NCBI GenBank assembly: GCA_052400625.1
Contig: JBQTGH010000002.1
Direction: 5' to 3' (one strand)
Length of the DNA stretch: 64,000 nucleotides
Origin: Thermophagus sp052400625
GTDB taxonomy: Bacteria; Bacteroidota; Bacteroidia; Bacteroidales; Marinilabiliaceae
Shown: in pieces, positions 52,647 to 62,041 of the stretch
How positions within the stretch are numbered: position 1 is the stretch's first letter
How the letters are laid out: every line of letters begins with the position of its first letter
Notes under the pieces: generated by a model
Databases searched by the model: none
Seen by the model: the letters and a program-made list of their open reading frames with translations, nothing else
Told to the model about the DNA's origin: nothing
Translations under genes and position numbers: made by a program

Positions 52647-53166
52647 AGTTGATAGTTTTTCGTTGCCTCTTCGGCCCATAGGCCTAATCGTCTAACTGCT
52701 TCATGGCTATAATCCGTTCCACGGCACTTTATATATTCCACAAAACAAACCTATTAAACCCTTTATGGGAATAGAATTATTTTCATCCATCACCTCAATT
52801 CCTTCAACATTCGAGGCGTTTCATTCTATATTGTTTAGGAAGGCCTGATGTGGAGAATAATGGCGTTCAGGTGCAATAACGCCATTTGACGATATGGTCT
52901 TAAATATTATTGGTCGAATGAGGATGGATAATTGAGTCAAATCGTTTAAATGCCTTTAAGCATTGAATTCAAATCCCATCAGGCTTTGAATCCTTATGCC
53001 TCTTAGCATTAAATCCAAATCCCTTAAGGCATTGAAATTGGCAGAACTTGATCTATCCGATAAAAATGATCTGGTACAACGGACCAACGTATGGAATAAG
53101 CTTAACGCTTATAATTAGATAAGAGCGCATTCATTCTATGATGCGGGAAGAAGAAAGTGCTTGGGG
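52647..53166. other. intergenic region with a 46-bp repeat and a hairpin
   Basis: Two imperfect direct copies of 46 bp lie at 52950-52995 and 52996-53041 (both contain ATGCC-(T/C)-TTAGCATT-AAAT-CC and end in GCATTGAAAT-like sequence). A 9-bp perfect hairpin AATGGCGTT-CAGGTGCAAT-AACGCCATT is at 52859-52886 without a T-run. A short string CATTCGACCAATAATATTTA on the minus strand near 52900 matches the core of the leader repeat and may be a decayed copy. No gene is seen. Confidence 0.5.
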
Positions 53167-53892
53167 TCAAAGGTTGAAGAGACTTTTTCTGACTTCGTCG
53201 CGATAGGACTGTCCGATGGGGACCACTTTATCGGTATGATGCATTTGGAGTTGATTTCCATACAAAGCCTTCACCTGTCGGCGATTAACAATATAGGATT
53301 TATGCACCCGAATAAACTCATCGGTTGGCAGCGTTTCGATCAGATTTTTCAGCGAATCGAGCGACACCAGTTTTTGATCAATGCAATGATAGGCCACATA
53401 CTCCCGAAGGCTTTCGATGAACAAGATATGGGAAACATCCACCCGGTAAGATTTATGGTCAGCTTTTACAATAATGTATTCCGGCTCGGCGCTTTTTGCT
53501 TGCGCAGAGGCATTGTCACCGGCAGGTTTCGAAAGCAAACGGTCACCGGCCTTCTGCACCGATTGCACAAATCGCTCAAAAGAGAACGGCTTCAACAGAT
53601 AATCGATCACATCCAGCTCATAACCTTCCAGCGCATATTGGGGATAAGCAGAAGTGATAACAACAAGGATATTTTTTAAATGAAACGCTTTGAGGAAATC
53701 CATTCCTGATATTTCAGGCATTTGGATATCCAGGAAGGCCAGATCTATTGGCCCACTCTGAAGTAAAGGTAACGCTTCGAGGGGTGATTTAAAGGTTCCA
53801 GCCAGCTCCAGATGCGGAAATTTTGAAATATAATCTTTCAAAAGTGATCGGGCAGGAAATTCATCATCAATAATAACACATCGGATCGTCAT
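53167..53892 (-). CDS. LytTR-type response regulator
   Basis: 241 aa. A receiver domain (FLDIQMPEISG with the phosphoacceptor Asp) is followed by a LytTR DNA-binding domain (residues ~130-241, LFIESLREYVAYHC and FIRVHKSYIVNRRQVKALYG). Regulators of this class control exported products or envelope genes. Its start codon overlaps the stop of the kinase by one nucleotide (TGATG), so the two are translationally coupled. Confidence 0.95.
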   Translation of the reverse strand: MTIRCVIIDDEFPARSLLKDYISKFPHLELAGTFKSPLEALPLLQSGPIDLAFLDIQMPEISGMDFLKAFHLKNILVVITSAYPQYALEGYELDVIDYLLKPFSFERFVQSVQKAGDRLLSKPAGDNASAQAKSAEPEYIIVKADHKSYRVDVSHILFIESLREYVAYHCIDQKLVSLDSLKNLIETLPTDEFIRVHKSYIVNRRQVKALYGNQLQMHHTDKVVPIGQSYRDEVRKSLFNL

Positions 53893-55067
53893 CAGGTATC
53901 TATTTCCAGTTGAACTTCAAAAACATCCGGTTTGTCGGCAATATTTAACCGGTATTTTCCTTTATATAGGAAAGAAAGTCGCTTTTTCACATTTTCTATT
54001 CCAATGCCTTTGGATTGATCTTTGGATACATGCCCTCTCGGTTTCGTATTTAAAATGAAAAAAGAGAGACAACCATCTTGATCCTGCAACCTCATCACGA
54101 TACGCCCTTTTTTCGTGTTATCGATATTTCCATGTTTAAAGGCATTTTCCACGAAGGGAAAGATAAGCATGGGTTCGATGCGTCTATCCCGATCAATTTG
54201 AGTGAAATCAATTTCCAGATTTGGTTCCTCTTCCAGCTTTATTTTTTGAAACTCCACATAGTCGAGGATATAATCCACTTCCCTTCCGATAGGAATTTTC
54301 TTGTCATCGGTTTCATACAAGATGTACCTCAACATGGAAGAGAGTTTGAGTATAAGCTTCGAAGTGTTGGGATTTCCCTGTTGAGACAATGAATAGATAT
54401 TATTAAGTGCATTAAACAGAAAATGAGGATTCATCTGAGATTTCAGAAATTTCATCTCGGTCTCCAGATTCTGGTTGGTTAAGGAGAGTTGTTCCTTTTC
54501 CTTACGCTTGGCCTCCAAAAAGATCCAAAACAAAGTACTTAAGAAAAACATTCCCAGAAAGGGGAGCGCACCAAAAATGACCCGACGTGGGAAGAGTTCT
54601 CCCTTGGGCCGTGGATCACGGCTGCGGCGGCTTAATTCAATGTTTCTCCCTTCAAAAGAAAGGCTATCCCCTGGCATTTCCAAAACGGGATGCGGTGGTG
54701 TTTCATTGGGCACCCATACCTTACGCACCCTCAATTGCTCCCAAGTTTCAGGTTTGATGGGATCGGTGATATGATAAATAAACGAGAGGAAACTTAAAAA
54801 AACAACCAAGGAAACAATATAACCCTTCAATTTATTTCTCCCCATCAAAAGAGGAAGAAGAATTAAAATATTGACATAAAATATCAGAGAATTAATCCCC
54901 AACGTCCGAATGGTAAGAATAATGGCCGTTTGGGTATCAAAAAAAATGGCAGGCCCATAAAAAAACACAATGGAATAGCCCACCCAAAGAAGGATATGCC
55001 ACCGGCCAAGTCTTTGCCATTCCCTGCCAATTACAGCTAAAAATTCTTTCCAACCTCTTTTTGTCAT
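53892..55067 (-). CDS. LytS-like sensor histidine kinase
   Basis: 391 aa. About four to five membrane spans occur in the N-terminal half, then a cytoplasmic core: the His_kinase box FLKSQMNPHFLFNALNNIYSL and the ATP-binding block MLIFPFVENAFKHG. It belongs to the family of kinases that pair with LytTR regulators. The cognate regulator is coded directly downstream. What it senses is unknown. Confidence 0.94.
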   Translation of the reverse strand: MTKRGWKEFLAVIGREWQRLGRWHILLWVGYSIVFFYGPAIFFDTQTAIILTIRTLGINSLIFYVNILILLPLLMGRNKLKGYIVSLVVFLSFLSFIYHITDPIKPETWEQLRVRKVWVPNETPPHPVLEMPGDSLSFEGRNIELSRRSRDPRPKGELFPRRVIFGALPFLGMFFLSTLFWIFLEAKRKEKEQLSLTNQNLETEMKFLKSQMNPHFLFNALNNIYSLSQQGNPNTSKLILKLSSMLRYILYETDDKKIPIGREVDYILDYVEFQKIKLEEEPNLEIDFTQIDRDRRIEPMLIFPFVENAFKHGNIDNTKKGRIVMRLQDQDGCLSFFILNTKPRGHVSKDQSKGIGIENVKKRLSFLYKGKYRLNIADKPDVFEVQLEIDT

Positions 55068-55205
55068 TCTTCAAAAATAAAACTTATCCGGTGATATATC
55101 CTCTAAAAAATGGTATTTGTTCAAAATCCCCGTAGGGAAATGTAGGATCAAAGCCATTTCCAAATTGAGGAGATCTGATCTGAAATGAAGCGATCACACT
55201 TAAAA

Positions 55206-56258
55206 TTAATCGTTATCATCCTGTTCCTCGTCAGGATAAAAGGTCCAAACGTCGTCGAAGTAGTATCCCGAGCTGTTCCCGGTTGCCACAAAAGCCTGAT
55301 TATTGATGGAAAATGCCACGGCATCGGTTCGGGAAGCTCCTTCAAAGTTGGATTTCTCTTCCCAAAGGTCTGTGGAGGGATCATATTCCCAGGTACGATT
55401 TCCTGCATAACCGGTTCCGCCGGTGGTGATATAAGCCAATCCATTGAGGGTAAAGGCAACCCCTTTGGAACCTACGATGCTGTAATCATCATCATAACTT
55501 TCATCATCATTGGTACCACTGGTAATTTCCTTTAATTCGGTCCAGACATCGGTGTCGGGATCATAAACCCAGGCATCGGTAACATAATCACTGTTGTCAA
55601 CACCCGTAAAAACATATCCTTTTCCATTTAAAACAAAGGCCACTGCATCCCGTCGTTTAGAGCCTCCAATACTGGTTTTTTGAGTCCATTGCCCGCTAGC
55701 CGGATCATATTGATAAAAGTCCTTCAGGCGGTTTCCGTCGTATCCGGATCCCACATATCCTTTATCATTGATACCAAAAGCCACGGCAGCATATCTTCCC
55801 GAACCGGGGAAATCAGGGATTCTAGTCCAGCTTCCATTCTCCCCCTCGCTGGGATCGAACTCCCAAAAGTCTTTTAACTTATTCTCATCATCGTCAAATC
55901 CGGTTCCCACATATCCTTTTCCGTCGGCGGCAAAAGCCACGGCACCATTCCGAGCAGGGGCTTCATCGGGCAAAGAGGCCATCTCTTTCCAGGTATCGTA
56001 TTGGGGGTCGTACCGCCAAAAATCCCTAAGACGTTCATCCTCTTCACCATTATACCCGGTGCCCACGTAGGCATAATCCCCAATTACAAAAACGACGGCA
56101 TCGGTTCGGGGCAACCCTTCGAAAGCACCCAGTTCAACCCAATTACCCCATAATTCATCATCATCGTCGTCGTCACAACCATTTAATGTGACCAAAATGG
56201 CCAAAAGAGACAGCCAAAATAACCCTGTTATCTTCCTACTTACATTTTTTGTTTCCAT
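55206..56258 (-). CDS. kelch-repeat lipoprotein
   Basis: 350 aa from the ATG at 56258; a longer frame of 22 codons upstream does not start with a signal. The lipoprotein signal LAILVTLNGC is followed by DDDDDDELWG, typical of surface-exposed Bacteroidota lipoproteins. The rest is six or so kelch repeats (GYVGTGFDDDENKLKDFWEFDP; FTGVDNSDYVTDAWVYDP), which fold as a beta-propeller, the usual carrier of protein or glycan binding. It lies 138 bp upstream of the LytS gene in the same direction and could be its cotranscribed sensor partner, but this is not shown. Confidence 0.87.
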   Translation of the reverse strand: METKNVSRKITGLFWLSLLAILVTLNGCDDDDDDELWGNWVELGAFEGLPRTDAVVFVIGDYAYVGTGYNGEEDERLRDFWRYDPQYDTWKEMASLPDEAPARNGAVAFAADGKGYVGTGFDDDENKLKDFWEFDPSEGENGSWTRIPDFPGSGRYAAVAFGINDKGYVGSGYDGNRLKDFYQYDPASGQWTQKTSIGGSKRRDAVAFVLNGKGYVFTGVDNSDYVTDAWVYDPDTDVWTELKEITSGTNDDESYDDDYSIVGSKGVAFTLNGLAYITTGGTGYAGNRTWEYDPSTDLWEEKSNFEGASRTDAVAFSINNQAFVATGNSSGYYFDDVWTFYPDEEQDDND

Positions 56259-56560
56259 TTTTTTCGTTTCAATTATTTGTTGATCTGAAAAAGCAAATAA
56301 AGTGGCCTTGGCCGCCAAATGCATTTTTTTTCAATCAACACCTCATTTTGGTATCACAACACAACGATTTTATCTGCCAACGAAAAAAGCAGCTTTTCAT
56401 AGAAATAAATAGATGGTTGGCTGAATCTCACGATCCTTTTGTTGAAAAAAAAATTCCTTCCCGTGTCTCTTATCTACATTCGTGACCTAATCGGTGGGAA
56501 CAGATTTTAGAACAAAATTTCCCATAACCATAAAAACTTATTTCATTTTATTCAACAGCA

Positions 56561-57910
56561 ATGATGCAACAAATTCGCCTCATCGATAAAGACATACAGC
56601 CTTTCTTAAGCATAATACTTCTGTTGACCTTGGTCCCCCTCACACCATCCTGCTCGGAGGGGGACCTTTCTATTGGTGACGGATTTGTGACTACGGATAC
56701 CTATACAGCCATAGTGGACACCTTCAGTTTACAACTCTCCACCATAAAAATGGATTCGGTGGAAACATCATCAACCGGAGTCGCCATAACCGGTTACACT
56801 TCAGACGAATATAGCGCCACAAAAGCGGCATCCTTCTTTCAAGTAATTAATGACGCCAATTCCATAAACGACAAAGAACAGTTCGACTCAATCTGTCTTA
56901 TTTTGAGCCATAACGGTTTTTACAGGGGGGATACATCGTCATTATTTACCATCAATGTCCACCGCTTAGAAGAAGAGATTGAAACCAATGATTCATGGAC
57001 CTTATGCAATTATGACTCCTTTAAATACTCGGAAACTCCGCTTGCCACCTATCGTTACACTCCCGAACCCAATGATGAACGAACCATCTCTATAAGACTT
57101 GATGATGAGCTGGGAAAGACCTTGATGGACACCCTGCAAAACGATGTCAATCTGACCACCTCCGAGTTTACCGACTGGTTTAAGGGGTTGGCACTGATTC
57201 CGGATACAACCTCCAACAATTTAATCTTGGGTTTTGAGGCAGGGACCGATAGTATCTACCTAAGACTTTACACCCATCGAATAGATCTGGAAAAAGTTGA
57301 AAACCATTTTGACTTTCCGCTAAGCGAGACCTCATTGCAATTCAATCACATCAAAAGTTACCCGGTCAATTCGGCATTAGAAAACCTCGATTCATACAAG
57401 AAGAAACTCAAAACACAAAACCTTAACAACACTGCGATTCAGGAAGCCGGAACCGGCTATTTTACAAGGATAGATATCCCCGGCATATCATCCATGAAAG
57501 CATTACAACAAAAGGGAAGAATTGTGAAAGCCAACCTGACCATAGGCATCGATGCCGCCACTTTTGAGTACCAAGAGCCTCCGGAAACCATTTATCTTCT
57601 GGAAGCCGACAAGATTAATCAGGTGGCAGGATATGTTATCAATAGCAGTGATTATTCAGTAACGGGTACCCTCACCACCAGCTCGGCACTTTACGAAAGA
57701 GATTGGTACTATACATTCGATATAACCTACTTCCTTAATGCCTTGGTTGATGAAGAGATAACATCGGATGGAACAGGGATATTAATAGCCTATTCCGAAG
57801 AGGATCTTCAGGGTAGCTGTTACAAAATGTTGTTTGACGGATATGACAGTGCCGAATCAAAGACCAGATTAAACGTTTTTTATTATTACTACGATATAGA
57901 AGATGAATAG
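56561..57910 (+). CDS. DUF4270 lipoprotein
   Basis: 449 aa. The lipobox reads LTPSC near residues 28-32, preceded by a hydrophobic stretch. The body is the beta-rich DUF4270 domain (GFVTTDTYTAIVDTFSLQLSTIKMDSVETS), which many Bacteroidota carry as one large surface lipoprotein; function is not established. Two start codons are possible (56561 and 56564). It is divergent from the kelch gene and 143 bp upstream of a FadL-like barrel gene in the same direction. Confidence 0.86.
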   Translation: MMQQIRLIDKDIQPFLSIILLLTLVPLTPSCSEGDLSIGDGFVTTDTYTAIVDTFSLQLSTIKMDSVETSSTGVAITGYTSDEYSATKAASFFQVINDANSINDKEQFDSICLILSHNGFYRGDTSSLFTINVHRLEEEIETNDSWTLCNYDSFKYSETPLATYRYTPEPNDERTISIRLDDELGKTLMDTLQNDVNLTTSEFTDWFKGLALIPDTTSNNLILGFEAGTDSIYLRLYTHRIDLEKVENHFDFPLSETSLQFNHIKSYPVNSALENLDSYKKKLKTQNLNNTAIQEAGTGYFTRIDIPGISSMKALQQKGRIVKANLTIGIDAATFEYQEPPETIYLLEADKINQVAGYVINSSDYSVTGTLTTSSALYERDWYYTFDITYFLNALVDEEITSDGTGILIAYSEEDLQGSCYKMLFDGYDSAESKTRLNVFYYYYDIEDE

Positions 57911-58053
57911 GGCAGACCTAAAAAGAGAAAGATTAGTACAATACAAATTTGAATAAAAATAGTTTATCTAAATCCTTCATCAGGAGAAACACACTCGAAA
58001 AAATCAACCAGCCGGTTTCATCTAAACAACAAACCCTTGGATATTCCTAAAAC

Positions 58054-59298
58054 ATGAAGCAATCATTTCTAATACTATCATCCCTTCTTTGTCTCTGGCC
58101 ATTAGCGGTAAAAAGCCAGAACAGCACTTCATCGCCTTATTCTGTCTATGGATTTGGGGTATTGGAATCGACCACCAACACCATTAACAGCGGGATGGGA
58201 GGAAGTGGCGTGGCATTGCCATCAGAAGGGTATTTGAACTATCAGAACCCGGCATCCTTGAGTACTCTGGATAGTCTTTCATTCTATTTTAACATTCAGG
58301 CTAAAGGGATCGTCAACAATTATTCCTTATCGGGCAAAGAACAATCCAATTTCGACTCAAATATAGATGCTTTTTCCTTTGGATTCAGGGTAGCTCCTTT
58401 TTGGGGTCTTAGTTTTGGATTATATCCATTTTCCAGCGTGGGATACACCATAGAGCAGGAAAACGACATTTTGGGCTCTTCCATGACCTATCCGGTCACC
58501 CTCGAAGGAAGTGGCGGGCTATCCCGTTTTTCGATGTCCAATGGCTTCCAATTGTCCAAAAACTTCTCCGTCGGGTTGGATGCCTCCTTCATTTGGGGTT
58601 CTACTGATATCACTGAAACGGCCGACTATTCAGACCTGGGCCAAAACAATATCATCAATACCCGGAAATGGTATTTCAATAATCTCTTTTTGAAATATGG
58701 TTTTCAATATCAGGGAAGATGGAAGCATGGGACTCTTTTTGCCGGTGCTTCCTGGCAACCAGAGACCAACCTATATGCCACATTCAACCAAACCATTGAG
58801 AATGAATCGGAAACATCTTACTACGAAGAAGATGCTGCCGCAGATGATGTCATCCTTCCCGGCATTTATAGCCTTGGCGTTGCCAGATCCTGGGATAAAG
58901 GATGGACCTTATCGGCCGACTATTCCTTTTCTCAGTGGTCGGTTCTTAACGATTATTCAACACTCAAAGGTTCCTTTTCGGATGCCTATACTGTTAATGC
59001 CGGCATCGCCTATTCGCACCCAAAAAACAAGTCCAAACTGATCAACCGGATGGAGTGGCGAGCAGGAATGTTCTATTCGGATGGCTACCTAAAGGTAAAA
59101 GGACAAAAAATTGGGGAAAAAGGTATCACCGCCGGGCTTTCTCTCCCATTAAACAGAACCGGAAACATCCTCCATATTTCCTACGCTTATTCGCTCAAAG
59201 GTACCGGTCAGGCCGGACTTATTCGAGAACAATACCACACCATCAAAATCGGCTTTTCAATGGCTGAACGATGGTTCTCAAAAAATATGTTTTATTAG
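58054..59298 (+). CDS. FadL-like outer-membrane protein
   Basis: 414 aa with a signal peptide (cleavage near VKSQ, ~22). The mature N-terminus (NSTSSPYSVYGFGVLESTTN, then GMGGSGVALPSEGYLNYQNPASL) is characteristic of the OMPP1/FadL/TodX superfamily as found in Bacteroidota, whose members transport hydrophobic compounds or act as adhesins. Typical alternating strands continue to the end, and it ends in an aromatic-rich NMFY. It follows the DUF4270 lipoprotein gene and may be its partner at the surface. Confidence 0.83.
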   Translation: MKQSFLILSSLLCLWPLAVKSQNSTSSPYSVYGFGVLESTTNTINSGMGGSGVALPSEGYLNYQNPASLSTLDSLSFYFNIQAKGIVNNYSLSGKEQSNFDSNIDAFSFGFRVAPFWGLSFGLYPFSSVGYTIEQENDILGSSMTYPVTLEGSGGLSRFSMSNGFQLSKNFSVGLDASFIWGSTDITETADYSDLGQNNIINTRKWYFNNLFLKYGFQYQGRWKHGTLFAGASWQPETNLYATFNQTIENESETSYYEEDAAADDVILPGIYSLGVARSWDKGWTLSADYSFSQWSVLNDYSTLKGSFSDAYTVNAGIAYSHPKNKSKLINRMEWRAGMFYSDGYLKVKGQKIGEKGITAGLSLPLNRTGNILHISYAYSLKGTGQAGLIREQYHTIKIGFSMAERWFSKNMFY

Positions 59299-59473
59299 GA
59301 TTCCGGCCCCTTGGAACAGTCCTCTAATCATGTTCCACAAAGAACAAGCTCCTATTAAATCTGATATCTGAATGGAGAATGACGATCCAATGGTCACGGA
59401 ACCATATCGGCCACCGAGGAAACGTACTGAAAGGTAGAAGAAGTGGCGAAAGCGCTTGATGGTTATGGCCCCA

Positions 59474-60328
59474 CTACTTTTTTTTTCTTTTTCTTTTAAT
59501 CAACTGAAGCAACGAATAATATTTAACTTTCAGATAACTACCGGTAGAATGTTCCCACCGCAACCGACAATCTTTACATGCCGGATCATCACAGAAAAAG
59601 AAAGAAGGATCCTCTTTTAATTTTTCCATTTCAACTGCTAGGGTCCCGGCCATATCGGTCAGTACAGCATCGGCATTGCCGACTTTTATCCATTTCAAAC
59701 AGCCTGCTTGCTCGTATAAGGGAATAAATTTGGGAAAGCCTCTTCCGCATCCTCCGTTCCAGTTAACTTTGAACAACTTAACATTGCCATCATCGTCCAT
59801 ATAGTTAACTCCTCTTGGAGGATTTTTCTTGGTAAGTCCACTCTTTTCAATCGCCACATGAGTGGTTCCCACTCCAATGGTTTTTCGTCCTATGGACAAA
59901 TTGAGAGCGCCCATTTTGGTCATTCTTTCCAATACGTCATAGCCCCCGCTTTGCGGGGTGTGACGATCCATCAATTCATGGGCCAGCTTCCCGATGGCCG
60001 TAAACCGTTGGATGGGATGTTTGCTTCGAACACTATTCGGATGGCTAATCATCACATTGGCGAGAGCCCCCGCATACGAAGGGGATTTGGGAGTACTTAA
60101 TTTTGCCGCATGCTCACGATTAAGAGGTAATGGGTAGGAAGTGACAAAAGAATCGATGACCAACGTTCCATTCGGTCCCACGGTTTCAAGTAAGGCATCC
60201 AGCAGGGTCCGGGCACCTCCTTCTATTTTTCCGATAGCTCTGACCGATACTTTTAAATGAAGCAAGGCTCCTGCCGGAATACCCGCTTTTTTTAGGTCAA
60301 ACACCAAATCTTCTTTTGTCCACATCAT
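59474..60328 (-). CDS. AAC(3)-family N-acetyltransferase
   Basis: 284 aa with the antibiotic-NAT fold: KAGIPAGALLHLKVSVRAIGK at the N-terminus, TLVIDSFV, and GVGTTHVAIEKSG with the family TxxHxxE-like pattern. Despite the family name most chromosomal members are not resistance genes; some act in polysaccharide or lipid modification. The C-terminus carries a CDDPACKDCRLRWEHS cluster with three cysteines not usual in AAC(3). It precedes nothing obvious in the same direction, the CoA lyase gene lying 90 bp upstream. Confidence 0.82.
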   Translation of the reverse strand: MMWTKEDLVFDLKKAGIPAGALLHLKVSVRAIGKIEGGARTLLDALLETVGPNGTLVIDSFVTSYPLPLNREHAAKLSTPKSPSYAGALANVMISHPNSVRSKHPIQRFTAIGKLAHELMDRHTPQSGGYDVLERMTKMGALNLSIGRKTIGVGTTHVAIEKSGLTKKNPPRGVNYMDDDGNVKLFKVNWNGGCGRGFPKFIPLYEQAGCLKWIKVGNADAVLTDMAGTLAVEMEKLKEDPSFFFCDDPACKDCRLRWEHSTGSYLKVKYYSLLQLIKRKRKKK

Positions 60329-60416
60329 TTCTTACAATAATATCAGTTTTAAAGGATGACAGTAATTGAAACGGCGGTATAAAAATATGCACCAACCCTT
60401 GCCATGCTTTTTTCAG

Positions 60417-61334
60417 CTAACCCTTTTTCACAAAGGTTTCAAAAGCTTCAATCTTTTTCATTCTTGCCAATAATTTTCTTGCTTTGGAAACGGTTGGCGG
60501 CGAAATAAACATTCCCTTTTTAACAGATATTCCACGGTCGGCCTTATTGGTCTCCTCCGCTAAGGCAATAATCTCACGTGCTCTCTCCAGCTCATTCATG
60601 GTGGGGGTATATGCCTTTTTTACCAGTTCGATCTCTTTGGGCGACATCACCAACATGCCTTCGAATCCCAATTCTTTCGCCTGGGCAATATGTCTTTTCA
60701 GACCTTCCACATCTCCGATATTGACATAAGGAGTATCTATCGGCACAACGCCGGCTGCCCTTGCAGCCATGCTAATCATATGTCTTGGGGCCAAAATAGA
60801 GCGTCCTGCCTCGCCATGTTCACCTTCAATTTCGGCCAAAAAATCCTCGCTTCCGAACAGCAACGCTACAACCCTATTCGATGCGGTCGCAATACTGTAG
60901 GCATTCAATACCGCCTCAGGCGTTTCTAGTAAAGCAATAATCTTAAAATGGCCGTTCACCATACCCAGATTTTTTTCTTTTAGGGTTAGCTGAGCATCAA
61001 AAACCTCCATATCCTTAGCATTGCAGGCTTTGGGATAGACAAAGCCATAGAGGCGCGGGTCGGCCACAGTATCCAGATCTTTTAAGGTATCCCCTGTTTC
61101 CATGGGATTGATACGGACAAATACGGGGCGTTGATCAATGAGATCAGAATTCAATACCCGGGTAATGGAGGCTCTTGCTTCCTCTTTTTTAGAGGCAGGC
61201 ACCGCATCTTCGAGGTCCAACACAACAACATCGGCATCAGACGAAAAAGCTTTTTCCAAATAATGGGTGTTATGGCCCGAAGTAAACAACAGGGTACGGG
61301 CAACCAGTTCGCCTTCAAATCTTGGAAAATTCAT
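60417..61334 (-). CDS. CitE-like CoA-ester lyase (HpcH/HpaI family)
   Basis: 305 aa TIM-barrel enzyme. Typical blocks are LFTSGHNTHYLEKAFSSDADVVVLDLEDAVP, VRINPMETG, the metal-binding Glu/Asp region IIALLETPEAVLNAYSIA and FGSEDFLAEIEGEHGE. Family members cleave citryl-CoA, citramalyl-CoA or malyl-CoA to an acyl-CoA and pyruvate or glyoxylate. It lies 3 bp downstream of a MaoC hydratase gene, a pairing seen in itaconate/citramalyl-CoA breakdown and related C5-dicarboxylate routes; the CoA-transferase of that route is not nearby. Confidence 0.9.
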   Translation of the reverse strand: MNFPRFEGELVARTLLFTSGHNTHYLEKAFSSDADVVVLDLEDAVPASKKEEARASITRVLNSDLIDQRPVFVRINPMETGDTLKDLDTVADPRLYGFVYPKACNAKDMEVFDAQLTLKEKNLGMVNGHFKIIALLETPEAVLNAYSIATASNRVVALLFGSEDFLAEIEGEHGEAGRSILAPRHMISMAARAAGVVPIDTPYVNIGDVEGLKRHIAQAKELGFEGMLVMSPKEIELVKKAYTPTMNELERAREIIALAEETNKADRGISVKKGMFISPPTVSKARKLLARMKKIEAFETFVKKG

Positions 61335-61337
61335 AAT

Positions 61338-61811
61338 CTACTTCTTTTTTGGTATCAACACTTCTCGCATAAAAGAAAGCACTTTTTCTCCTTTTTGATT
61401 GGTTACTGAAGTTTTCACTTTTACCACCCCTCGGTCGGGTTTGGAACGGGAGGCACGAACAGATAAAACCTCTGATTCCGCATATATAGTATCTCCAATG
61501 AAAACAGGGCCCAGATGTAATATCTCAGAATAGTTGAGATTGGCGATTGCTCTTCCGCTAATATCTCTGACAGTTAGGCCCACCGCCAGAGAAAACACAA
61601 GAGTTCCCACAACCAGGACCTGTCCGTGGGTAGCTCCCTGAGCATAATGTTGATCCAAATGAACCGGATGATGGTTCATGGTGAGCAGAGAGAAGAGGTT
61701 ATTGTCCGACTCGGTAATGGTCTTCCCTGGCCAATGCCGAATAATCATTCCTTCCCGAAAATCTTCTAAAAATCTTCCAAAATCACTTTCTATGGTATTC
61801 TCTAACTTCAT
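61338..61811 (-). CDS. MaoC-like (R)-hydratase
   Basis: 157 aa from the ATG at 61811 (13 more codons upstream are open but not family-like). The hot-dog fold MaoC signature is complete: VHLDQHYAQGATHGQVLVVGTLVFSLAV with the conserved hydratase pattern and GPVFIGDTIYAESEVLSVRAS. Such enzymes hydrate 2-enoyl-CoA or related unsaturated acyl-CoA. With the downstream CitE-like lyase it could act on itaconyl-, mesaconyl- or citramalyl-type CoA esters. It is separated from fabH by a terminator. Confidence 0.88.
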   Translation of the reverse strand: MKLENTIESDFGRFLEDFREGMIIRHWPGKTITESDNNLFSLLTMNHHPVHLDQHYAQGATHGQVLVVGTLVFSLAVGLTVRDISGRAIANLNYSEILHLGPVFIGDTIYAESEVLSVRASRSKPDRGVVKVKTSVTNQKGEKVLSFMREVLIPKKK

Positions 61812-61988
61812 TGGTATCTCTTTTGGAATTAAAAATAGAAAGAATCTCATAAATGGGACCCTATCTGTCAGCTTTTTTGGATAGATATCTAAAAAAAGAT
61901 CCTCCCTAAGGAGAACGCCGATATTTCATCCTGACCGTCATCACCGGCCAAGGAACTTCACAGACATAATATGGGGTTATAAATAGAA

Positions 61989-62014
61989 GCCCGGTGCCAA
62001 AAAAGCAACCGGGC
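61989..62014 (-). terminator. terminator of the fabH gene
   Basis: On the minus strand GCCCGG, a 14-nt loop, CCGGGC then TTCTATTT. A 6-bp GC-rich stem with a mixed T-rich tail. Confidence 0.6.
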
Positions 62015-62041
62015 CCATTAATTTCCATCCGTTTATTTCAA

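Noticed and set aside
52900..52930. A sixth copy of the leader repeat
   Set aside because: On the minus strand about 16 bp match the core (CATTCGACCAATAA) but the rest is unrelated and no start codon follows; mentioned only as a possible relic.
59474..60328. An aminoglycoside-resistance gene
   Set aside because: It belongs to the AAC(3) fold family, but chromosomal context with CoA-metabolism genes and an atypical C-terminal Cys cluster give no evidence for a resistance role.
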